Positions 8,199-15,879 of a DNA stretch of 64,000 nt are shown piece by piece; the first letter of the stretch is position 1; each line of letters starts with the position of its first letter. A program made the position numbers and the translations under genes. Source of the DNA: JAMHWD01 sp035911135 (GTDB lineage Bacteria; Pseudomonadota; Alphaproteobacteria; Micavibrionales; Micavibrionaceae); assembly GCA_035911135.1 (NCBI GenBank), contig JAMHWD010000027.1, forward strand, positions 1 through 64,000, in the 5' to 3' direction. The notes beneath the pieces are model-generated. The model had not been told where the DNA came from and did not search any database. It saw only the letters and a program-made list of their open reading frames with translations.

Positions 8199-9221
8199 AT
8201 GAATTGGTGGCATCAAAATTCATTTCAGGCCAAAATTCCTGCGCTGGACATAAGACGGCGCATGATGACGGCTATTCGCGCCTATTTTGATGAGGCGGGG
8301 TTTTGGGAGGTTGAGACCCCGATTTTACAGATTATGCCCTGTGCTGATAAGCATATTCATGGCTTTCAAACATCCTATTTCGGGCCTGATCTCAAAACGC
8401 GGGGCGATTATTATCTGCATACCAGCCCGGAATTTGCGATGAAGAAATTACTGGTGGCCGGCCTGCCCAAAATCTACCAGATATGCCATGTCTTTCGAAA
8501 CGGCGAGCAGACGAAGCTGCACAGCCCTGAATTTTCCATGATCGAGTGGTATAGAGCCGAAAGTGTTTATTCGGAAATAATGAATGATTGCAGTGTGTTA
8601 TTTAATTTTCTTCAGAAAAAACTGGATATAAAGAACCTTTCATTCAAGGGCCATGACGTTCCATTGGGGTGCGATTTTGAGCGCATTTCGGTCGCAGAAG
8701 CCTTTGGGCGCTATGCCGGGATTAATCTTGATGTATTTTTAGAGGATAAAGATGCATTTGCTTGTAAAATAAAGGAAATTGGCATTCGTGTTGCCGAGGA
8801 TGATGCGTGGGATGACCTGTTTTTTCGGGTCATGGCAGACAGGATTGAGCCGCATCTGGGCTTTAAGGCGCCGACAATCCTTTATGATTATCCGGCCAGT
8901 ATGGCGGCGCTATCACGCAAGAAGCCGGGCAATCCCCGTTATGCCGAGCGGTTTGAGTTATATGTGGCCGGGGTGGAGCTGGCCAATGCCTTCACCGAGC
9001 TGACGGACCCGGCCGAGCAGCGTGCGCGATTTATAAAAGAAATGAAAGAAAAGAATAAGTTATACGGTTTTTCTTATCCAATAGATGAAGATTTTCTAGC
9101 CGCGCTTGAATACGGATTGCCGCCATGCGCGGGGATCGCGCTAGGCCTTGACCGGCTGGCGATGCTGCTCGCGGGGGCCGATAATATCGCAGATGTGCTT
9201 TGGACCGGTCAGCCTGTTTAA
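8199..9221 (+). CDS. epmA: Elongation factor P--(R)-beta-lysine ligase (EpmA/GenX/PoxA)
   Basis: EpmA is a truncated class II lysyl-tRNA-synthetase paralogue that attaches (R)-beta-lysine to a conserved lysine of EF-P, relieving ribosome stalling at polyproline. It has the catalytic core only, without the anticodon domain: 340 residues, compared with about 500 in LysRS. Class II motif 2 is FRNGEQTKLHSPEFSMIEWY and motif 3 is GIALGLDRLAMLLAGA. ATG 8199 follows AAGGAAAAAG; the longer frame from 8001 would overlap rpmE antisense. The substrate gene efp is in this window at 45247-45813. The partner aminomutase EpmB, which makes beta-lysine, is not here. Confidence 0.93.
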   Translation: MNWWHQNSFQAKIPALDIRRRMMTAIRAYFDEAGFWEVETPILQIMPCADKHIHGFQTSYFGPDLKTRGDYYLHTSPEFAMKKLLVAGLPKIYQICHVFRNGEQTKLHSPEFSMIEWYRAESVYSEIMNDCSVLFNFLQKKLDIKNLSFKGHDVPLGCDFERISVAEAFGRYAGINLDVFLEDKDAFACKIKEIGIRVAEDDAWDDLFFRVMADRIEPHLGFKAPTILYDYPASMAALSRKKPGNPRYAERFELYVAGVELANAFTELTDPAEQRARFIKEMKEKNKLYGFSYPIDEDFLAALEYGLPPCAGIALGLDRLAMLLAGADNIADVLWTGQPV

Positions 9222-9250
9222 AAAGGCCAATCAGGCCGCCTTGGTCTGTT
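9222..9250 (-). terminator. Possible terminator of the aldolase gene
   Basis: Over the fba stop codon the minus strand reads AAGGCGGCC TGATT GGCC TTTTT. It forms a GGCC/GGCC stem with flanking AAGG/CCTT pairs and a T-run. The stem is short and has an internal loop, so the call is tentative. It also separates fba from convergent epmA. Confidence 0.35.
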
Positions 9251-10148
9251 TACCGTTTCCCACCGATGCCGCGTAGATTTTATCAATCACGCCTTGCAGC
9301 GTGGCATTGAACTCGGCATCGCTCTGGCTGGCGCGAAGGTCATTCGAGAGCGCGCGGGAGAAGCTGGCCACCACGCCATCATTTTCGGACAAGCGCTTGC
9401 AGGATTCATCAAGGCTATAGCCGCCCGACAGGGCAACAACCAGCAGAACTTTTTCGTGTTTTACCAGTTCGGCGTAGAAATTGGCCTTTTCCGGCAGCGT
9501 GAGTTTCAGCATGATTTGCTGGCCGGCGGGCAGGGCATCCAGATTCTTCAGGATTTCGGCCTTCAAAATGGCTTCGCATTCTGCCTTGTCGGCGGCCTTG
9601 ATATTCACTTCCGGCTCGATGATCGGCATAAGGCCAGCGGCAAGGATTTGTTTTCCCACTTCAAATTGCTGTTTGACGGCGGCTGCGATACCTGCTGCGG
9701 AGGCGCTGTTGACGACCGAACGCATCTTGGTGCCGAATACACCCTTGGAAACAGCGCGGCTCAGCAGGGCATCCAGCTCCGGCATGGGCTTCATCAGCTG
9801 CACGCCATCCTGCTCATCCGCCAATCCCTTATCGACTTTCAGGAATGGTACGATGCCTTGTTTTTCCCAGAGATATTGGGCGGTCGGGATGCCTGCAATG
9901 ACGTTATCCATGGTCTTTTCAAACAGGATCGCGCCCAGAATTTTGCCCGCACCAAAGGCCGGGGCCGTAATAATCCGGGCGCGCATTTCGTGAACCTTGG
10001 CATACATGGCGTCTTCGCCGCTATAGGCGCTTTCCTCGATACCGTATTGCTGGAGCGCCTTCGGGGTCGAGCCGCCGCTTTGGTCAAGTGCGGCGATAAA
10101 GCCGTTACCTTCGGAGATTTTTGCGCGTTGTTGCTGGCTGGCGGACAT
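9231..10148 (-). CDS. Fructose-bisphosphate aldolase, class I
   Basis: This is a metal-independent Schiff-base aldolase that interconverts fructose-1,6-bisphosphate with dihydroxyacetone phosphate and glyceraldehyde-3-phosphate. Class I features include the N-terminal GFIAALDQSGGSTPKAL, the segment ILFEKTMDN, GIVPFLKVDKGL, and the strand MLKLTLPE, which probably carries the lysine that forms the Schiff base. ATG 10148 has GGGAG eight bases upstream and gives 305 residues. Longer starts at 10166 and 10175 lack this. It is the last gene of a minus-strand carbon-metabolism stretch with transketolase and GAPDH, but a regulator and a terminator lie between it and gap, so it is a separate transcript. 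Confidence 0.93.
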   Translation of the reverse strand: MSASQQQRAKISEGNGFIAALDQSGGSTPKALQQYGIEESAYSGEDAMYAKVHEMRARIITAPAFGAGKILGAILFEKTMDNVIAGIPTAQYLWEKQGIVPFLKVDKGLADEQDGVQLMKPMPELDALLSRAVSKGVFGTKMRSVVNSASAAGIAAAVKQQFEVGKQILAAGLMPIIEPEVNIKAADKAECEAILKAEILKNLDALPAGQQIMLKLTLPEKANFYAELVKHEKVLLVVALSGGYSLDESCKRLSENDGVVASFSRALSNDLRASQSDAEFNATLQGVIDKIYAASVGNGKQTKAA

Positions 10149-10245
10149 GTCTGGCTCCCGTGTCATGAAAATCAATAAGCGTATAGCGAGTTATAGCCAA
10201 GGAATCGGCTGCAAACAAGCATCAGCATTCAAAAATCAGTGAATT

Positions 10246-10428
10246 TTAGAGGGTGTTAATTGCAAAGGATGGACGGATGATAATGGGGTCCGGTCTCGCG
10301 GCAGCCATCACAAATGTATCCATGATCGAGAGGTCAATGACTGGAGCGGAACGTGCAGGACCGTTATCGCCAAAAGCTGCGAAGCCCTTGCCAAAACCTT
10401 CCATTACTGTTGCGTCTAATTTTGCCAT
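10246..10428 (-). CDS. Possible small protein, 60 aa
   Basis: This short frame begins 17 bases after the stop of the regulator gene and runs the same way, so it could be co-transcribed with it. The protein (start MAKLDATVMEGFGKGFAAFG) has no recognised domain, signal or membrane segment. The ribosome-binding site is weak (GAGTAACTGAA before ATG). I keep it because of spacing and orientation; it may be non-coding. Confidence 0.35.
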   Translation of the reverse strand: MAKLDATVMEGFGKGFAAFGDNGPARSAPVIDLSIMDTFVMAAARPDPIIIRPSFAINTL

Positions 10429-10445
10429 TTCAGTTACTCTAACGT

Positions 10446-10997
10446 CTATTCCTCGATCAGGCCTTCTTCGATCAGTTTATTGAAAGCCCGGTTGTCTGTC
10501 GAAGGGGATCCACCATAAAGAGTGTCAATCACCTGTTGTTTCGACGCTTCCTTCTTTTCAAACAGGGAGGCTACTATCTTCGCATCCCTTAGAGTCGGTT
10601 TTTCCTGTCTTAAGGTCTTTATAGTATTATTCAAAAAGAATTTCAAGTTATTATGATCGCCGCCGCAATAATCCAGTGCAGAATCCAACGCTTTCTTGGA
10701 ATAACCGCAGATATGCAGGCTTTTTGCCCGTCCGTCATTGTCATTTCCCTGCATCATGATGCAGCCATAATTGAACAGCCATTCAATCTCGCGGTTCATG
10801 GCGGATTTATGCAGTTTCAGGCGGTCCATGATTTCAGATTGCGTGGTTCCGGGGTTATGGTCGATATCCACCAGAATGAGGGCGCGACGCAGGGATGAGG
10901 ATGGGTCGCGGCCCAAAGCCTCCACCAGATGATCAATAACGATGCAGGCTTTCTGGGCCGATGTGGCCATAACCTGCTTTGCAACGCTTTTTACCAT
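10446..10997 (-). CDS. MarR-like winged-helix regulator, 183 aa
   Basis: The first half resembles a MarR-type winged helix: a helical start (LRRALILVDIDHNPGTTQSE), recognition helix (LHKSAMNREIEWLFNYGCI) and a wing with a GNDNDGRAKSLHI segment. The second half (residues about 138-183, LRDAKIVASLFEKKEASKQQ) looks like a second, smaller winged helix ending in FNKLIEEGLIEE. No ligand-binding domain is obvious. The gene lies between gap and fba and may control one of them, but no operator was identified. It is a DNA-binding protein by pattern only. Confidence 0.65.
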   Translation of the reverse strand: MVKSVAKQVMATSAQKACIVIDHLVEALGRDPSSSLRRALILVDIDHNPGTTQSEIMDRLKLHKSAMNREIEWLFNYGCIMMQGNDNDGRAKSLHICGYSKKALDSALDYCGGDHNNLKFFLNNTIKTLRQEKPTLRDAKIVASLFEKKEASKQQVIDTLYGGSPSTDNRAFNKLIEEGLIEE

Positions 10998-11076
10998 GAG
11001 GGCATCCTACAGGAAAAATGAAACAAATTCAATAAAATGTTAATTGTTTATGAAAATTATGAGGCGGGGCTTTAAA

Positions 11077-11115
11077 CTAAAAAACCCGGCCTGAAACGAA
11101 TTTCAGACCGGGTTT
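11077..11115 (-). terminator. Rho-independent terminator of gap
   Basis: On the minus strand a 15-bp stem AAACCCGGTCTGAAA/TTTCAGGCCGGGTTT with one mismatch is followed by a T-run (TTTTTTAG). It lies about 85 bases after the gap stop and ends the tkt-ATPase-gap transcript. Confidence 0.88.
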
Positions 11116-11199
11116 AGCCACGGAGAACGGTTTAGACTCTAAGAAATACGCCTGTTGTCATTCGCCGTCAATATTTATTTTAGAAAAATTTACGATTTT

Positions 11200-12213
11200 T
11201 TAACCTTTATATCCGGTGGCATGCATGGCCAGTGCCGTGTCGATCATCCGGTTGGAAAACCCCCATTCATTGTCATACCAGGCCATGACGCGGACAAATT
11301 GCCCGTCGATAACTTTGGTGCCTTCGAGTGAGAACATCGCCGAATGCGGATCATGATTGAAATCGCTGGAGACACAAGGATCGGAATAAACGCCCAGAAC
11401 GCCTTTCAGCGGGCCATTGGCGTATTTCGTCACGGCCTCGTTGACTTCGGCGGCGCTGACTTGTTTCGAGGGCTGGAATTTGAAATCCACCAGCGAGACA
11501 TTGGGGGTGGGCACGCGGATCGCCACACCGTCCAGCTTGCCTTTAAGTTCGGGCAATACGAGCGAAACCGCCTTGGCCGCGCCGGTTGATGTGGGGATCA
11601 TGTTCATGGCCGCAGCGCGCGCACGGTAAGGGTCCTTGTGCGAGGCATCGACGATATTCTGGTCCCCCGTATAGGCATGGATCGTGGTCATGAAGCCGCG
11701 CTCAATGCCGATTTCCTTGTGCAGGGCATAGGCCACGGGCGCAAGGCAGTTGGTTGTGCAGGAGGCGTTGGAGACAATTGTATGCTCTGTTTTCAGCAGG
11801 CCGTGATTGACGCCGTAAACAACCGTCAGGTCTTCATCTTTGGCCGGGGCGGAGATCAGGACTTTCTTCGCGCCGCGGTCCAGATGAACCTGCGCGCCCT
11901 GGCGGTCGTTGAACTTGCCGGTGCATTCGAACACGATATCGGCGCCCTCGCGGCCCCAATCCAGCTCCTGCGGGTCGCGGCTGCGGAAGCGGTGAACGGA
12001 TTTACCATCAATCAGGATATTGTCATCGCCATCGCGCACCACATCAAAGGGCGCGCGGCCATGAACCGAATCATATTTCAGCAGGGGAAAGAAATTGCCG
12101 CCCGGATCGTTAATGGCCACCAGTTCGATATCGTTATGCTTGCTCTCGATAATGGCGCGAGCCACGAGGCGTCCGATGCGGCCAAATCCGTTGATAGCGA
12201 TACGAAGGGTCAT
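11200..12213 (-). CDS. gap: Glyceraldehyde-3-phosphate dehydrogenase, type I
   Basis: The enzyme oxidises glyceraldehyde-3-phosphate to 1,3-bisphosphoglycerate with NAD. The N-terminal Rossmann motif is INGFGRIGRLVAR, with VAIND at the end of the second strand, as in NAD-using enzymes. The catalytic cysteine is Cys152 in SNASCTTNCLAP, with His179 in TTIHAYTGDQ. Its 337 residues are typical. AAGGAAA precedes the start. It is the last gene of a tkt-ATPase-gap unit, and pgk, often the next gene in alphaproteobacteria, is absent. Confidence 0.97.
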   Translation of the reverse strand: MTLRIAINGFGRIGRLVARAIIESKHNDIELVAINDPGGNFFPLLKYDSVHGRAPFDVVRDGDDNILIDGKSVHRFRSRDPQELDWGREGADIVFECTGKFNDRQGAQVHLDRGAKKVLISAPAKDEDLTVVYGVNHGLLKTEHTIVSNASCTTNCLAPVAYALHKEIGIERGFMTTIHAYTGDQNIVDASHKDPYRARAAAMNMIPTSTGAAKAVSLVLPELKGKLDGVAIRVPTPNVSLVDFKFQPSKQVSAAEVNEAVTKYANGPLKGVLGVYSDPCVSSDFNHDPHSAMFSLEGTKVIDGQFVRVMAWYDNEWGFSNRMIDTALAMHATGYKG

Positions 12214-12269
12214 GCGGTAATTTCCTTATCATTTTTTGAGATATGACATAGGAAATACGGCAACGGAAG

Positions 12270-12818
12270 TCAATCACTCTGTGGTATGGGCGGTACGGCC
12301 GGAAAGATATCAAAATGCGCGCAAACCCTGTTCAGGCTTAGATTCTCTTGGGGCTGCGTTGTAATATCCACAGATCTGGCATGTGTGAAAATATCGCGCA
12401 GCCCGTTACCGCGTCCGCCATGGCCGCGTGGATCGTCCTGATAGATATGCCGGGCGGGGCCGATATGGGCGCGGGGGTTTAAGCGCAGGATTTCGGCGCG
12501 GCGTTTAATCTCATCCGCGCGGAGAGTGTCGGATGTATTGGCGATCGTAATCGTGCAACTCGTCTCATTTAAATCAGCGTCAATTGTAACGGGATAGCCT
12601 TGTTTGTGCAGGCTTTGTGCGCCAAGACCGGTTCCGGTTTTGGAATGTTCGAGGGCGTTGAGGAACATCTCGGTAAAAGACGTATAGATTGCAACCATTT
12701 CGCCCCGGCCATACCCGCCTTGCGCCGTGATATGGTCGATCAGGCTCATCATGATCTCACTATTCTCCTGCGGATCTTCGCGCAGGATGCGGGAATCATG
12801 AAAGGGCAGGTGCGCCAT
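12270..12818 (-). CDS. GHKL-type ATPase, RsbW/anti-sigma-kinase-like
   Basis: This is a stand-alone HATPase domain of 182 residues. The N-box is visible as TEMFLNALEHSKTG (residues about 49-62), and the glycine-rich lid is GHGGRGNGLRDIFTHA (about 131-146). The Asp-X-Gly motif between them, which normally contacts adenine, is replaced by IANTSD. There is no sensor, dimerisation or receiver domain. The closest role known for such proteins is an anti-sigma kinase or a histidine-kinase-like signalling ATPase. It starts 11 bases after tkt and is followed by gap, so it is translated from a glycolytic operon. Partner proteins are unknown. Confidence 0.72.
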   Translation of the reverse strand: MAHLPFHDSRILREDPQENSEIMMSLIDHITAQGGYGRGEMVAIYTSFTEMFLNALEHSKTGTGLGAQSLHKQGYPVTIDADLNETSCTITIANTSDTLRADEIKRRAEILRLNPRAHIGPARHIYQDDPRGHGGRGNGLRDIFTHARSVDITTQPQENLSLNRVCAHFDIFPAVPPIPQSD

Positions 12819-12829
12819 AGCGGGTGCTA

Positions 12830-14827
12830 TTATTTATTGGCCGCGGCGACAATCGCATCGGCGGTGATGCCGAAATGCTTGTACAGCTCCTCTGCCGGGG
12901 CGGAGGCGCCAAAGCCGTTCATGCCAATGAATGTACCATGCGCGCCGATCACAGCGTCCCAGCCCTGACGGACAGCGGCTTCAACGGCAATCTTGCGGCT
13001 TTTGTTACAAACAAGCGCCGTGTAATGATCGACATCACCTTCCAGGAACAGGTCAAGGCAAGGAACGGATACAAGGCGTACGTTCTTGCCGTCTGCGGCG
13101 AGGCGATCATAGGCCTCGGCAGCGATGGAGACTTCAGAGCCGGAGGCAAAGATCGTCACATCAGGTTCGCCGCCTGTTTCTTTCAGAATATACGCGCCTT
13201 TCGCTGATTTGTTTTCCTCACGGAATGTATTCAGGGTCGGCAGGTTCTGGCGAGTGAGCGAAAGGATAGAAGGGCTGTCCATGTCATTAATCGCCAGCTC
13301 CCAGCATTCTGCTGTCTCGATGCCATCGCAAGGGCGATAGACGTACAGGTTGGGAATGGCGCGGAGCGCTGCCAGATGCTCGACCGGCTGGTGGGTTGGG
13401 CCGTCTTCGCCAAGGCCGATCGAATCATGGGTCATGACATGGATGACACGCTGCTTCATCAGGGCGGCGAGGCGAATGGCGGGGCGTGCGTAATCAGCAA
13501 ATTGCAGGAATGTCCCGGCATAGGGCACTAGCGGTGAGTGTAGGGCAATCCCGTTCATCGCCGCGGCCATGCCGTGTTCGCGTACGCCGTAATTGATATA
13601 ATTGCCGCCGTAATTGGCCGGGTCAAAAATGGTTGAGGCTTTCACCTTGGTATTGTTTGAACCTGTCAAATCAGCCGATCCGCCAACCATCAGCCATAAT
13701 TTCTCGACCAGTTTTTCCAGGCACATACCTGACGTCTGGCGCGTGGCTTTCTTCGGCTTTTCGGCATCGAAGGATTTCTTGAGATCTTGAATGACCGGGG
13801 CAATGGCCTTGGAGAAATCGCCTTTGGAGAATTTCTCGAAGCATTCGCGCTTTTCATGTGTGTTGAGCTGGTTCTTCCAGTCATGGCTCAATGCCTTGCC
13901 TTTTGCGCCGATATCGCGCCACCAGTTTAAGACATCTTCAGGGATTTCAAACGGCGCGTACGGCCAGTTCAAATTCTTGCGTGTGCCGGCGATTTCTTCC
14001 TCGCCCAGCGGCGATCCGTGGGAGGAGGAGCTATCCTGCTTGGTCGGCGCGCCGAAACCAATATGCGTCTTGCAGCAGATCAGAGATGGTGTGTCCGTCT
14101 TTTGCGCCTTGGCGATGGCGGCTTCGATGGCGGCAAAATCATGGCCGTCAATGCTCTGTACGTCCCAGCCATACGCCTCGAAACGCTTGGGCGTATTGTC
14201 GATGAATGTCAGGTCCGTCTTGCCATCAATGCAAATGCCATTGTCATCATAAAGCATGATGATCTTGCCCAGCTTTAAATGTCCAGCCAGCGAACAGGCT
14301 TCATGGCTGATGCCCTCCATCAAATCGCCATCACCGCACATGATGTATGTGTAGTGGTTGATAAGATCGCCGTAACGGGCGTTCAGGCGGCGCTCGGCAA
14401 TGGCCATGCCCACGCCCGTTGCAATGCCCTGACCCAGCGGGCCGGTGGTCGTCTCGATCCCGGCGTCATGTTCAACTTCCGGGTGGCCGGCAGTAATCGC
14501 GCCCAGCTGGCGGAAATTCTTGATCTGTTCCAGCGTCATTTTCTCATAGCCGGTGAGGTAATTCACCGCATAAAGCAGCATCGAACCATGCCCGCCCGAC
14601 AATACAACGCGGTCGCGGTTCGGCCATTCCGGGTTTTTCGGGTCGAATTTCAGGAATTTGGAATAAAGCACCGTTGCGATATCGGCCATACCCATCGGCA
14701 TGCCGGGGTGGCCGGAATTGGCCTTTTGCACGGCATCCATGGCCAGCGCACGGATCGCATTTGCGTTGTGGCGCAGATCGGGGGCGGATTTTGCGGAAGT
14801 GGCAGGGGCGGCGCTGGCTTGGCTCAT
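12830..14827 (-). CDS. tkt: Transketolase
   Basis: This thiamine-diphosphate enzyme moves two-carbon units in the pentose-phosphate pathway. The N-terminal domain has KANSGHPGMPMGMADIATVL and the ThDP/Mg motif GDGDLMEGISHEACSLAGHL. The pyrimidine-binding domain has MTHDSIGLGEDGPTHQPVEH. ATG 14827 (MSQASAAP) gives 665 residues, the normal length; the longer frame to 14866 starts with TTG. It is the first gene of the tkt-ATPase-gap unit. Confidence 0.96.
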   Translation of the reverse strand: MSQASAAPATSAKSAPDLRHNANAIRALAMDAVQKANSGHPGMPMGMADIATVLYSKFLKFDPKNPEWPNRDRVVLSGGHGSMLLYAVNYLTGYEKMTLEQIKNFRQLGAITAGHPEVEHDAGIETTTGPLGQGIATGVGMAIAERRLNARYGDLINHYTYIMCGDGDLMEGISHEACSLAGHLKLGKIIMLYDDNGICIDGKTDLTFIDNTPKRFEAYGWDVQSIDGHDFAAIEAAIAKAQKTDTPSLICCKTHIGFGAPTKQDSSSSHGSPLGEEEIAGTRKNLNWPYAPFEIPEDVLNWWRDIGAKGKALSHDWKNQLNTHEKRECFEKFSKGDFSKAIAPVIQDLKKSFDAEKPKKATRQTSGMCLEKLVEKLWLMVGGSADLTGSNNTKVKASTIFDPANYGGNYINYGVREHGMAAAMNGIALHSPLVPYAGTFLQFADYARPAIRLAALMKQRVIHVMTHDSIGLGEDGPTHQPVEHLAALRAIPNLYVYRPCDGIETAECWELAINDMDSPSILSLTRQNLPTLNTFREENKSAKGAYILKETGGEPDVTIFASGSEVSIAAEAYDRLAADGKNVRLVSVPCLDLFLEGDVDHYTALVCNKSRKIAVEAAVRQGWDAVIGAHGTFIGMNGFGASAPAEELYKHFGITADAIVAAANK

Positions 14828-15001
14828 GGGCGTGTACTCGTTTATGTGGGCGGTGATTTTCTGCAAGGCACAATGACGCTCAAGGCTGCTTTCGTCAAGA
14901 TTTCTTGTGGTTAGGTATAAAATATTTCGTGCGCGGCCTTGACGGTATTTTCGCGGCGCTGATACGATCTGACATTCTTTAAAAATCAGATGAGGTTGCC
15001 A

Positions 15002-15256
15002 GTGTCCGCATTACGGGATGCTCTTGAGAGTTTGAATTTAGCGATTTTGCGCCTTGAAAATACAGCTGAAACCGTTGAAGCCAGCCGTAAAGGGGAGCAG
15101 CGCGATATGTTCTCTTCGCCCATGGCCAATAACACGAATGCGCCGGGTTTTCCGTCTGCTTTGGTTGCCAAGCGCCTTGATAGCGCCATTGAAAAGGTTG
15201 AGAAAATTCTCGAAGAGAGCAAACCCAAGAAGACGGCCAAGGGCCGCGGGAAGTAA
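15002..15256 (+). CDS. DUF4164-like protein upstream of ZapA
   Basis: This is a small helical protein of 84 residues: an N-terminal coiled-coil stretch (LRDALESLNLAILRLENTAE) and a C-terminal helix before a lysine-rich tail (KPKKTAKGRGK). Proteins of this kind occur directly before zapA in many alphaproteobacteria; the function is unknown. The ribosome-binding site decides the start: GAGG at 14992-14995 lies six bases before GTG 15002 and overlaps the alternative ATG at 14990, which has no site of its own. Four bases separate it from zapA. Confidence 0.75.
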   Translation: MSALRDALESLNLAILRLENTAETVEASRKGEQRDMFSSPMANNTNAPGFPSALVAKRLDSAIEKVEKILEESKPKKTAKGRGK

Positions 15257-15259
15257 GTC

Positions 15260-15589
15260 ATGGGTCAGATTTCGCTTACGATTAACGGCAAAACCTTTGG
15301 CATGGAATGCGATGACGGGCAGGAGCGCCGCGTCACGGAATTGGGCCGTTATGTAGATTCCAAGGTTCGCGCACTGGCAGGGGCTGCCGGGAATGAGTCG
15401 CATGCCCTTGTTCTGGCTGCTCTTGTTCTGGCCGATGAAATCTTTGAATTGCGCGATAATCTGGTTGCGCTGGGTGATCATGTCGAGGGCCAGCATATGC
15501 AGGCCGAGCAGGAAGTTGCTCTGGCCGAGACGATCCAGCATCTGGCTGCCCGGATCGATTCCATATCTTCACGTATCCAGAACGCGTAA
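15260..15589 (+). CDS. zapA: Cell division protein ZapA
   Basis: ZapA binds FtsZ and bundles its filaments at the division site. The N-terminal globular part reads ISLTINGKTFGMECDDGQE, followed by the conserved VTELGRYVDSKVRALA. The C-terminal half is a coiled coil (ADEIFELRDNLVALGDHVEG onward). 109 residues is normal. Its coupling with the DUF4164 gene and with the 6S RNA downstream is the standard alphaproteobacterial order. Confidence 0.93.
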   Translation: MGQISLTINGKTFGMECDDGQERRVTELGRYVDSKVRALAGAAGNESHALVLAALVLADEIFELRDNLVALGDHVEGQHMQAEQEVALAETIQHLAARIDSISSRIQNA

Positions 15590-15630
15590 TATTTGCTTAT
15601 TTGCGCGTAAGACCCTATATCCTTAAGTCA

Positions 15631-15786
15631 GTGCTGCGGGGTGCGTGATACGTCTTAATCCCAGGGGCCGATAATTATTTCGCTAGGGAGCTGTCCCTGT
15701 TTCTGGCTGTGGCTGGGAACAAACGGCACCCACCTGTTTGACAGGGCCACATGCGGATAAGCAATCGTACACGGCCTTCGCGGCAC
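15631..15786 (+). ncRNA. ssrS: 6S RNA
   Basis: 6S RNA mimics an open promoter and sequesters RNA polymerase holoenzyme. The 156-nt region between zapA and 5-FCL folds as expected. The ends pair (GTGCTGCG with CGCGGCAC), then CGTGATACG with CGTACACG, then CTTAATCC with GGATAAG. Inner hairpins are AGGGA-GCTG-TCCCT and CCTGT-TTG-ACAGG around a central unpaired region. A likely -10 (CTATAT, about 15615-15620) lies just upstream and a T-run follows the 3' end. The position is the usual one for this RNA. Confidence 0.88.
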
Positions 15787-15788
15787 GC

Positions 15789-15830
15789 TTTTTAGGTATA
15801 AGAACGCCGGATTTTTAGGTGTAAGAGCGC
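15789..15830 (+). repeat. Tandem imperfect 19-bp direct repeat
   Basis: Two copies of TTTTTAGGTrTAAGArCGC (15789-15807 and 15812-15830) differ at two positions and are spaced 23 bases start to start, about two helical turns. They lie between the 6S RNA 3' end and the terminator before 5-FCL. The first copy supplies the T-run of the 6S RNA. A regulatory role is possible; a local duplication is the simplest explanation. Confidence 0.7.
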
Positions 15831-15865
15831 GAAACTTTTCGCGGGTTGCAGTCGCAACCTTTTTT
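15828..15865 (+). terminator. Double hairpin with T-run directly before 5-FCL
   Basis: Hairpin one is the palindrome CGCGAAACTTTTCGCG (15828-15843). Directly next to it hairpin two, GGTTGC-AGTC-GCAACC (15844-15859), is followed by TTTTTT (15860-15865). The T-run is followed immediately by GGGGAG, the ribosome-binding site of the 5-FCL gene. The signal can therefore stop 6S read-through or act as an attenuator. Confidence 0.75.
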
Positions 15866-15879
15866 GGGGAGAATGGCCT

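Noticed and set aside
9294..10178. 294-codon plus-strand open frame opposite the aldolase
   Set aside because: It is fully antisense to a confidently identified gene, has no family resemblance, and its composition mirrors the codon pattern of the aldolase.
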